Assembly (NCBI RefSeq): GCF_030272615.1 | Contig: NC_081414.1 | Location: 3,845,501-3,909,500 of the forward strand | DNA: 64,000 nucleotides | Direction: 5' to 3' | From: Cryptomeria japonica | Taxonomy: Eukaryota > Streptophyta > Pinopsida > Cupressales > Cupressaceae | Shown here: in pieces, positions 60,201 through 64,000 of the stretch | Numbering within the stretch: the first letter of the stretch is position 1 | Layout: each line of letters opens with the position of its first letter | Notes under the pieces: model-generated | What the model was told of the DNA's origin: nothing | Seen by the model: the letters and a program-made list of their open reading frames with translations, nothing else | Databases searched by the model: none | Translations under genes and position numbers: made by a program

Positions 60201-61425
60201 AGCATCAGAAAGACTTGATATGTTGAAATGAATCTGATATATGCCAACAAGCATCAGAAAGACTTGATATGTCAATCCCAAACTTGTGGACCATGTTGAG
60301 ATGGATCTGTTTTAATGGCGATACACAAGTTTGGGATTACCATATCAAGTCTTTCTCCACAAGTTTCGGATTGACATATCAAGTATTTCTGGTGCCCGTC
60401 AGCATATATCAGATCCATTTGAAAATACGTCTGTAGCATGTACTACTTTACATATGGTTTAACACAAAAAATACGATCCTCAATATTAGTTGCACTATTG
60501 TCAAATTCTTGGATTGTATAATGGGAAAATCGTATCAAATCAAATCTACAAATGGTGAAATCTGTTCCGAAAGCAAGAAATATATATTCCATGTCAATAT
60601 CCCATATAACTCCTTATACAAGAAAGAACAAACGCGTCATAAATTACGAATGTGCATCAAACCCTGGTACCCTTGTTAGAATCACACAATAAATTGGAAA
60701 ACCAACCACGTGCAACAGCCTGCAAAACCAAACACAGTAGTTCCCAAGGGACGGTGTATACCTAAAGAATGCCCAAAATAAAACAAAAAATGTAAATTAA
60801 AAAAAAGGTATAGAACAAAAGCACAATGAAAATGCTTCCAAAACAAGTAATTCCTTCCACAGGCATTTAGAGGATAATGAAAAGAACGTAACATATGTGA
60901 TGAATCGCAGGTTTCACTAATTCGCGTCAAGAACATTGACTAAAACTAGGGAATTAGGGTCGTGTGCCACCTGGTAAGACAGTTATAAGGGATATACAAA
61001 AGGATAGTCAAGTGTGAATATTATATCAGATCCAAATTAGGGCCTCTCGATCCATATCTAACACAATAGCACTATGTGGGTATGCAAAAATTACTTCAAT
61101 TTATAGCGGTACGCAAGCCAAGATGACAGCCACAGAAGAATAGAGTAAGCAAAGATCTCAATCTCAAGTATTAGAAGCATAAATCAATCAATCAAGAGTT
61201 TGAGACTTACTTAATATAAGATTTGCCATTGTTAACGGATCCAGATTTCTGATTATCGGAATCAGCCGTGGAAGCAAGGATGCCCTCACTTCCTCCGTAG
61301 AAAAGATATGCATTTCCATTCTCCCTGAAAGTGGCGTGTTTGTATTCATGGACTGAACCTTCGACGCCCACACCCACAATCAAGAACACCATTGAGGCCA
61401 CCAAAAACATCCATGTCGAAGCCAT
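27062..61425 (-). CDS. Lung seven-transmembrane receptor / GOST-family protein (five exons)
   Basis: Exons 61425-61211, 46678-45742, 45608-45513, 27545-27409 and 27236-27062 splice through GT-AG introns into 1560 nt, 519 residues. Residues 1-23 are a signal peptide (MASTWMFLVASMVFLIVGVG...). A lumenal domain with Cys pairs ('GGLKAICCTPDLAKMEGC') and the NIT glycosylation site at about 75 follows. Seven hydrophobic segments run from residue 213 ('RMAPLMTFYGFMSLAYLM') to about 457. The acidic cytosolic tail ends in 'DDDTEEDKRE'. 'TGMYNLYFIFCEPTLKGL', 'IWKNPSGYLPGRMAPL' and 'SMGYGVVRPTLGGLTSK' are hallmark motifs. In this superfamily (TMEM87, GPR107/108) members reside in the Golgi and act in membrane trafficking; the exact role here is inferred. 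Length fits plant homologues, which are close to 510 residues as I recall. The upstream TTG-started frame is rejected because an in-frame TAG precedes it. Confidence 0.92.
27409..27545 (-). CDS. GOST-type gene exon 4 (last membrane segment)
   Basis: 137 nt: 'LYFKATDPFSEHWQSAWVIS' then 'AFWHLLSFGLLCVLCILWAP' and 'SQNSM'. The acceptor CTGTTACAG|CTT is at 27546-27547 and the donor ATGCG|GTAAGA at 27408. No ATG-started frame covers it, because it lies between an 18-kb intron and a 172-bp intron. It was found by looking for the missing last transmembrane segment of the family. Confidence 0.9.
27546..28260 (-). other. Intron 3, first non-repetitive part next to exon 4
   Basis: AT-rich intron sequence without a recognised gene, element or repeat. 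Confidence 0.5.
28430..28830 (+). pseudogene. FKBP-type peptidyl-prolyl isomerase fragment
   Basis: The plus-strand frame to 28723 reads 'ATPGNKVSVYYTRKLKKNG', 'FRFHLKVGEVTSEWNVGIRG' and 'MLTRGKED'. In the next frame it continues 'RRLTILPSIGYRAEELA', then 'ILGNAWLVLVNA'. This is the FKBP fold order (V-x-V-x-Y-x-G-x-L; F-x-L-G-x-G-x-V-I-x-G-W-D; RR-L-T-I-P-P; GY). It is closest to the C-terminal FKBP domain of plant nuclear FKBP53-like proteins. A one-base frameshift at about 28715, a stop after 'EELA', and changes of key residues (Gly to Arg in YYTR, Gly-Trp-Asp to Glu-Trp-Asn) show it is dead. It lies in intron 3, antisense to the receptor gene. Confidence 0.6.
29360..29624 (+). pseudogene. 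RRP5-like S1-domain fragment
   Basis: 'ESMEVQGYVKNILNKGCFVI' is followed after a frame change at about 29460 by 'NARVLLSNLTDTEYENLHED' and 'LPPRMLVKGSV'. This resembles an S1 RNA-binding repeat of the plant rRNA-biogenesis protein RRP5 (GYVKN-x-x-x-KGCF, then A-K-V-L-L-S-N-L). The match is a memory-based call. The fragment ends at TTG|GTAAGT, a splice-donor-like site, into which the 3.45-kb LTR inserted. The open frame 29083-29349 just upstream was not recognised. Confidence 0.45.
30432..30444 (-). promoter_or_regulatory. TATA box of the solo LTR
   Basis: Minus-strand TATAAAAGGTAGG lies about 0.8 kb from the minus-strand 3' end of the LTR, as expected for the U3/R boundary. Confidence 0.5.
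31020..33000. repeat. Degenerate tandem array of TTTCGGCC units
   Basis: About two dozen loosely spaced units contain CGGCC or CGGGC followed by TTAGGAGGC / AAGCCGATTT and TTGTGAGACTT / GTGCGATTTT, with a period of very roughly 60-90 bp. A block TTTAGACGCCCTCCT recurs near 31700, 32378 and 32990. No open frame follows the array, so it is non-coding. Confidence 0.6.
32150..32378 (+). pseudogene. Copia protease fragment inside the LTR array
   Basis: Plus-strand translation gives 'NQNNQQHKPHYMKGNNNGSS' and 'WIIDSGASQHVTSHKECFES', then 'LVQLANNHSFTL', the start of a Copia aspartic protease with an intact D-S-G-A site. Only about 230 bp is present and array sequence resumes on both sides, so it is a captured or inserted scrap. 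One stop lies before 'PLEWIID'. Confidence 0.7.
33079..37724 (-). other. Intron 3, middle part without recognised genes
   Basis: AT-rich sequence with no protein family recognised on either strand. Two places (about 33605-33670 and 35960-36021) share 'cccaag...ctcagcaaa...ttcggcaa' order and resemble hAT terminal sequence, hinting at decayed DNA elements. Confidence 0.4.
37725..37732. repeat. hAT target-site duplication, left
   Basis: AAATTAAG, repeated exactly at 41167-41174; 8 bp is the hallmark of hAT insertions. Confidence 0.85.
37841..37875. repeat. (TA)n microsatellite
   Basis: A run of TA/AT dinucleotides of about 34 bp with one phase slip, inside the left end of the hAT element. Confidence 0.9.
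38072..40554 (-). CDS. hAT transposase (BED finger, DUF659, hATC), three exons
   Basis: Exons 40554-39415, 39269-38571 and 38440-38072 join in phase 0 via GT-AG introns (145 and 130 bp) to give 2208 nt, 735 residues with no stop. The start ATG (40552-40554) gives 'MASTSSSIGNEQ'; longer upstream frames look like 5' UTR or intron. Order: BED-type zinc finger ('FRWKCHGCDIERNSSYYRVV' with later H and C), DUF659 with 'VSDGWKDAKNRPLIN' and 'VITDNAKNCRAAG', the middle helical region ('RFASNTIVLRRLVK'), and the C-terminal hAT dimerisation domain 'SSSASERNWSTYSFIHSVK'. The tail is very acidic (Glu/Asp run). Enzyme of cut-and-paste transposition, acting in the nucleus. It lies in intron 3 of the receptor gene, on the same strand. 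Confidence 0.88.
40968..41160. repeat. hAT subterminal GGTTCGAC repeat block
   Basis: GC-rich stretch with about a dozen GGGTTCGAC / GTCGAACCC units, in direct order up to about 41045 and inverted after it, which makes a large imperfect palindrome at the transposon's right end. The frames covering it are compositional artefacts. Confidence 0.8.
41340..41735. repeat. Diverged tandem duplication of about 190 bp
   Basis: Copy 1 (about 41340-41535) and copy 2 (about 41575-41715) share 'ATTATGTTTTATTCTAATGG' against 'ATTATGTTTTAGTCTGATAG', then 'AACCAGAACCAGTATCAGTA' against 'GACCAGAACCAGTACCAGAA'. Non-coding, intron 3. Confidence 0.65.
41983..44497 (-). mobile_element. Probable Copia-type LTR, interrupted by a hAT derivative
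   Basis: Read on the minus strand it would start TGTTGGCAATTTTTGTTGTC (44497) and end AGGAGAAGTTGACA (41983). The 42030-42110 portion (AGAATTTACGTGGAAACCCT and GGAAAAACCACGG) is a motif I recognise from plant Copia LTRs. The 865-bp hAT derivative at 43211-44075 lies inside. No matching target duplication was found at the proposed ends, so the limits are approximate. Confidence 0.45.
43203..44083 (+). mobile_element. Non-autonomous hAT derivative with 8-bp duplication
   Basis: Element 43211-44075 (865 bp), flanked by GTGACAAC (43203-43210) and GTGATAAC (44076-44083), an 8-bp target duplication with one mismatch. The right end inverted reads CTAAGTTACCGATTTGGTTA, matching the left end CTAAGTTGCCGGTTCGGG of the intact hAT; the left end is CTAAGATACC. 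A GC-rich subterminal block lies at 43245-43400. Near 43700-43770 a short plus-strand frame ('DIDLDSSDEEHEY', stop) could be the acidic end of a transposase, in the orientation the ends predict. Confidence 0.7.
44498..45512 (-). other. Intron 3, last part next to exon 3
   Basis: AT-rich intron sequence; no gene or element recognised. 45040-45165 carries a loose threefold repeat of 'CTTAAAGGATGCCATAACCATAAAGAG'-like units, each under 40 bp. Confidence 0.4.
45513..45608 (-). CDS. GOST-type gene exon 3
   Basis: 96 nt, exactly 32 codons in phase 0: 'ARKRVAKLEIYRKFTNALAV' then 'AVIVSVAWIGYE'. The acceptor is TTACAG|GCGAGG and the donor GAG|GTGAAT. It holds a basic cytosolic loop and one membrane segment. 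Intron 2 before it is only 133 bp. Confidence 0.92.
45742..46678 (-). CDS. GOST-type gene exon 2 (lumenal domain, TM1-TM6)
   Basis: 937 nt encoding residues 72-384. The acceptor is ...TGTAATCAG|G at 46679-46680 and the donor CTACAG|GTAATT at 45741. This one exon carries most of the protein: the lumenal Cys motif, the linker 'IWKNPSGYLPGRMAPL', and about the first six hydrophobic segments, including 'LFLVLPVAILDAFLILWVF'. Confidence 0.93.
46679..48121 (-). other. Intron 1, part next to exon 2
   Basis: AT-rich intron sequence with no recognised gene or mobile element. Confidence 0.45.
48127..48455 (+). repeat. 5' LTR of LARD-like element
   Basis: TGTTAGAGTAATCTTTTATT ... CTCAACTCCAATA. The last two bases are TA in both LTRs rather than CA. 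Confidence 0.8.
48781..48806. repeat. (AT)n microsatellite
   Basis: A run of AT dinucleotides of about 24 bp inside the LARD-like element. Confidence 0.9.
49906..49977 (-). ncRNA. tRNA-like sequence in TRIM 3' LTR (diverged)
   Basis: Same 72-nt module as in the other LTR. The B-box GGTTCGAGTCC is intact, while the D arm is changed to CAGTTTAGTGGTAGAGC, which weakens the D-stem. Confidence 0.6.
50105..50176 (-). ncRNA. tRNA-like sequence in TRIM 5' LTR
   Basis: 72 nt on the minus strand. An acceptor stem pairs GGGCTAG with CTGGTCC (two G-U pairs). There is a D arm with A-box TAGCTCAGTGGTAGAGC, a weak anticodon arm (CTCCA/TGGAA, 8-nt loop), and a T arm CTAGG-TTCGAGT-CCTAG containing the B-box GGTTCGAGTCC. 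The fold is tRNA-like, but the irregular anticodon arm and its place inside an LTR argue against a working tRNA gene. It could serve as an internal RNA polymerase III promoter. Confidence 0.7.
50257..50261. repeat. Target-site duplication, left of nested Copia
   Basis: GAGCT, repeated exactly at 56484-56488. Confidence 0.85.
50262..51112 (-). repeat. 3' LTR of nested Copia
   Basis: 851 bp, TGTTAGATTTAGTACTTTC ... AATTATAACCAACA. A minus-strand TATA-like TATATATAGGGCCATGCCCC occurs near 51033-51014. Confidence 0.9.
51544..55572 (-). pseudogene. Copia gag-pol polyprotein with two stop codons
   Basis: One frame of about 1340 codons from ATG 55572. Gag 'EDRLDGNLNFIAWKVRIKLA' has a TAA at about 55485 after 'LALEE'. 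The zinc knuckle is 'VRCFRCDKFGHYAKEC'. The protease site is WLIDSGASRYITG. The pre-integrase motif is 'WYRRLGHLHYQ'. Integrase reads 'LVHSGLCGPMS', where the first catalytic Asp is Gly, plus 'RSDNGGVQYTS' and 'YNPQQNGVAERKN'. RT reads 'QMDVKTAFLNGVIEEEVYI' and 'LYVDDLFLTGKD'. RNase H reads 'DADWAGSVKDRKSTSG' and 'STAEVEYIAA'. A TGA at about 52228 lies between 'DPSEY' and 'QLIGSLMYP', where related elements usually have Arg (CGA). So it is one or two mutations away from a full frame, but the integrase change also matters. Confidence 0.9.
55665..56483 (-). repeat. 5' LTR of nested Copia
   Basis: 819 bp, aligned with 50262-51112 and about 30 bp shorter through one deletion. Confidence 0.9.
56683..57011 (+). 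repeat. 3' LTR of LARD-like element
   Basis: 329 bp, the same ends and length as 48127-48455, with few substitutions; followed by ATTAT. Confidence 0.8.
57206..57475 (+). mobile_element. tRNA-derived SINE
   Basis: Element 57220-57461 (242 bp), flanked by exact 14-bp repeats ATCAACATGCATTC (57206-57219 and 57462-57475), with a GATAAAAAAAAA tail. The head has an A-box-like TGCTCAGATGGCAAGG (about 57235) and a B-box-like TTTGTATCCCC (about 57275), the layout of a tRNA-derived SINE transcribed by RNA polymerase III and mobilised by a LINE. Intron 1, plus strand. Confidence 0.8.
57476..58781 (-). other. Intron 1 sequence, nothing recognised
   Basis: AT-rich, no open frame of note, no repeat found by eye. 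Confidence 0.45.
58782..59477 (+). mobile_element. Decayed non-autonomous hAT-type element
   Basis: The right end inverted reads CTATGTTGCCGGTTTGAG, close to the CTAAGTTGCCGGTTCGGG end of the intact hAT. The left end CTAATGGTGCAGAAACCCTG resembles the other end (CTAAGTTGCAGGGTTC). GC-rich subterminal blocks lie at 58790-58880 and 59400-59470. About 696 bp, no transposase frame. No 8-bp duplication was found, so it is older than the copy at 43211 or has lost its edge bases. Confidence 0.5.
60099..60435. repeat. 49-bp tandem repeat with fold-back arms
   Basis: A 49-bp unit starting CATCAGAAAGACTTGATATG occurs at 60154, 60203 and, partly, 60252. The block is enclosed by inverted arms ATCGCCACTAAAACAGATCC (about 60105, on through TCAACATGG) and CCATGTTGAGATGGATCTG (about 60292, on through AATGGCGAT). 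Beyond them, inverted partial units (CATATCAAGTCTTTCT) follow to about 60430. It can form long hairpins. No coding capacity; intron 1. Confidence 0.8.
60436..61210 (-). other. Intron 1, part next to exon 1
   Basis: Intron sequence without recognised elements. Immediately downstream of the donor the sequence is AT-rich and unique by eye. Confidence 0.45.
61211..61425 (-). CDS. GOST-type gene exon 1 (signal peptide, start of lumenal domain)
   Basis: 215 nt from ATG 61425. It encodes the signal peptide and 'SVHEYKHATFRENGNAYLF' then 'YGGSEGILAS'. The donor GTAAGT is at 61210-61205, leaving phase 2 (AA|G for Lys72). Confidence 0.9.
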
Positions 61426-62157
61426 GAGAAGGAAGAGGAATGCTGATCTCCAACGCAAATGAATTAAGACCTACCCTCACCCAAAGTAAAGGATCATCGT
61501 TTTAAGGAGTATGTTGCCAGTCCCATCCAACACCAAATAAAGATTAATAAAAAACATGGGTCCACGGGACTGGCGTATTCAGATTTTTCATACAAAAATG
61601 TTTCACGCACTTGTCTTGCTCAAAAATTTCCCTCATTAAATTAAAAGCTCGAACAGTGGATTTGCAAGTCAAACGTGAAAATATGAAGATATATTGTTGA
61701 TTTGTTTCTTATAAGTATGTTTTACATCTTTCTAGATTGTTAAATTAATAGTTTATTTACATCAAAAATCGAGTCTTAATTGATGAATTAGGACGTAATC
61801 GACAGAAAATCGTGCACATTTTTTTATTATCAACGTTACTTATTACAACTACGTAAAATTTTGTTATTCACTAATATTTTACTCTCCAATTAATTATTAA
61901 ATGCTATAGCTACTATTCTATTACAAGTAGTCTTACTATTCTATTACAAGTAGTCTTTTCTTTAAAAAATTCTCTAAGTTAATTTAATGATATGCATGTG
62001 ATAGAAGTACAAATTAACTTAGGTAAATAAATGGTAGCTCAATATTGATGTTTAATAATAATTGAATATAGAAAGTGTAAAAAAAAATCCTTATTATAAC
62101 AAGGACGCAAAGCGTCAAGTTCCTGCCATTAGTATAATTAGTTTAAAGTAAATAAAA
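61426..62157 (-). promoter_or_regulatory. 5' UTR and proximal promoter region of GOST-type gene
   Basis: This stretch lies upstream of ATG 61425. An in-frame stop (TAG, near 61470) sits just before the start. No convincing TATA box could be fixed by eye; minus-strand AT-rich stretches near 61690-61760 are candidates only. Confidence 0.4.
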
Positions 62158-62512
62158 ATAGAGGGAGAGGGAGAGGGAGAGGGAGAGAAATACATAGAGG
62201 GGTAGAGAAAGGTGGAGGAAAAGATAAAAATAAAAAGAGAGAGATATAGATAAGGAGATAGATAGATAGAGAGGAAGAGGTAGAGGGAGAGATAAAGGTA
62301 GAGAGAAAGAGAGAGAGAGAGATAGATGAGTATATAGGGAGTGGAAGAGATAGATAGGTATATAGGGAGAGGGAAAGGGGGAAATAGAGGTATATGTGGC
62401 AATATGATAAAATGATAGAGAGAGAAAGGGATAGAAGCACATAGAGAGAGGGGGGGAGCTAAAGAGAGATAGGTAGAGAGGGAGAAGAAGGGAGAGAAGA
62501 GAAGTTAGTGTT
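62158..62512. repeat. Polypurine tract, (GA)n/(GGGAGA)n/(GATA)n mix
   Basis: About 355 bp of almost pure purine on the plus strand: GGGAGAGGGAGAGGGAGAGG, AGAGAGAGAGAGATAGATGA and similar. It lies about 0.7 kb upstream of the receptor start codon. The Ser/Leu-rich frames on its minus strand are artefacts of the repeat. Confidence 0.9.
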
Positions 62513-64000
62513 ATCAAATTTTAATTGAATATATTAAAATTCCTTTTTAATATTAGAAAATTTTAATTAAAATACTCTTGTAGTTGAAAAGATTTAATTT
62601 TAATTGTTTAAAATGAGTGTTACTAGATTATATATATTCATCCCTCTAATAATAATTATATATTATATTATATTTATATCTAATAATTTTTACTATAAAA
62701 TGCAATATATAATCATAATATATATTTTTAAATGAATTTACACATGATATAATAATATAAGTTATATTATTTAAAATATTATTTGGATTCATAAAATTCT
62801 TAATAAAAATCTTAATATCATAATATCCACAAAAATTCCCGTTTGAATGAACCTTATACAGACATTAAAACATATTTTGTAAGTTTTATTTCTATATAAT
62901 ATAAATCAATTTTTAAAATAATAATATACTTATATTTTTAATTATTTATTATTATTTTTATAAGAAATCTAATAAATTTAAAACTTCTCATATAATTAAT
63001 ATAAAATATTTTAAAATAATAAAAATTAATGTATGTATAATTAATATAACAATAAAAAATAAATGACAATATATAATTTATTAAATAATCTTATTCATAA
63101 TAATTTATAATATAAAATTAATTTACTTGAAGTGAAACTTGTACCTCCAAATGCCAACTTATCGTTAAATACAAATTGCCACATAATCAACAAATTAAAA
63201 TTTTAAACTCTTATAAAAAATAATAATATAAACCTTCTAATAAAATTTAATAATATGCTCCATGGATGACGTGACATTGTTCCCTCCAAATAAATGTAAG
63301 GAAAGCAATGAACTTTGTAGAATTCCACGTGGGACCTACTACTCAACAGCCAAATTCGCAATAACATCCATAAAAAATTAGAGCCCACATGCACGTTAAA
63401 CGATGCACATGGTTTATCATGTACATTCAAAATATTAAAATATGTTACATTGGAAGTTTCGTAATTAATGGCATGTCAAATTTATATTAAAATATTTAGT
63501 TATGTACTTCATCCTATAAATGTGATTTTGATATTTAATTTAATGGAGTATAAAAAGTGATGTCAGTAATAATAATTATAGGAAAATTTTATTTTATTTT
63601 TTTGATAAAAATTAAATATTAGGCCTACTGAAATTAATGTAGACCAATCAAATGAAAAATAAATCATGTTTTAAAATATTTCTCTTAAAAATTGTGCATG
63701 TCAACTTTTGGAAAAACAAAAAATCATTTTAGTTTAAAAAATTGTAAACACTGATTGGTTGTCAAGAACAATAAATAATAACTACTTAAGCATTTTAAAA
63801 ACATGATGAATGCAATAGTATTCCTGCTGGCAGGAACTAATAATTAGGATAATACAAAAAATGAAAAAGATTTAGATCCGGTATAAAATTAAAACTTGTT
63901 TAAGAATCAAAATATTGAACAAGTGTCTAAGGATTTACAAAGGGAGACACAACACCATAGAGATAGATTGTCCTCGATTGATGAATATTATGATATATAA
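62513..64000. other. AT-rich intergenic sequence
   Basis: Very AT-rich (62520-63120 especially), without open frames of interest or recognised elements. Confidence 0.5.

Noticed and set aside
60154-60290. CRISPR-like array
   Set aside because: The 49-bp units are directly abutting with no spacers, in a plant intron.
61207-61458. Longer receptor reading frame starting at 61458
   Set aside because: The codon at 61458 is TTG, not ATG, and an in-frame TAG lies just upstream. ATG 61425 gives a normal signal peptide, and the frame beyond 61211 is intron.
62115-62517. Three Ser/Leu/Tyr-rich minus-strand reading frames
   Set aside because: They are translations of a polypurine repeat in all frames, without any domain.

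Overview
The window is nuclear plant DNA, most likely from a gymnosperm (probably a conifer). That is inferred from one split gene with introns of 14.5 and 18.0 kb, from dense nested LTR elements, from plant-type LINEs whose reverse transcriptase and RNase H resemble those I associate with conifers, and from low gene density. No bacterial, phage, organellar or CRISPR feature was seen.

One host gene dominates the right half. It lies on the minus strand from the ATG at 61425 to the stop at 27062 and encodes a lung-seven-transmembrane-receptor / GOST-type Golgi membrane protein (TMEM87/GPR107 superfamily). Five coding exons join in frame through GT-AG introns: 61211-61425, 45742-46678, 45513-45608, 27409-27545 and 27062-27236. 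They total 1560 nt, or 519 residues. Introns 2 and 4 are 133 and 172 bp; introns 1 and 3 are 14,532 and 17,967 bp and hold nearly all the mobile DNA of the right half.

Left flank (1-27 kb), downstream of the gene: a decayed Copia element (1-7942, 5' LTR cut by the window edge) with a solo LTR inside its gag; a decayed Ty3/Gypsy-like element on the minus strand with a tandemly duplicated protease segment; a full-length Gypsy chromovirus (10276-15642) inside that, with a perfect 5-bp target duplication; a 5'-truncated LINE (16370-18173) with a 10-bp target duplication; an inverted-repeat element rich in GTTCGNNCGAAC-type palindromes (about 20682-21758); and a decayed L1-like LINE (about 22080-25436).

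Intron 3 (27546-45512): FKBP-like and RRP5-like gene fragments side by side; a 3.45-kb apparent solo LTR whose body is largely a degenerate tandem array with a piece of Copia protease inside it; a complete hAT transposon (37733-41166) with an apparently intact three-exon transposase and an 8-bp target duplication; a probable Copia-type LTR; and an 865-bp internally deleted relative of the hAT element.

Intron 1 (46679-61210): a three-level nest made of a non-coding LTR element (LARD-like, 48127-57011) that contains a 334-bp TRIM whose LTRs carry a tRNA-like sequence (49896-50229) and a nearly intact Copia element (50262-56483). Then come a SINE with a 14-bp target duplication, another hAT-type derivative, and a 49-bp tandem/fold-back repeat. 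A 350-bp polypurine tract lies about 0.7 kb upstream of the start codon. All assignments come from reading the sequence by eye; family names rest on recognised motifs, not on a database search.
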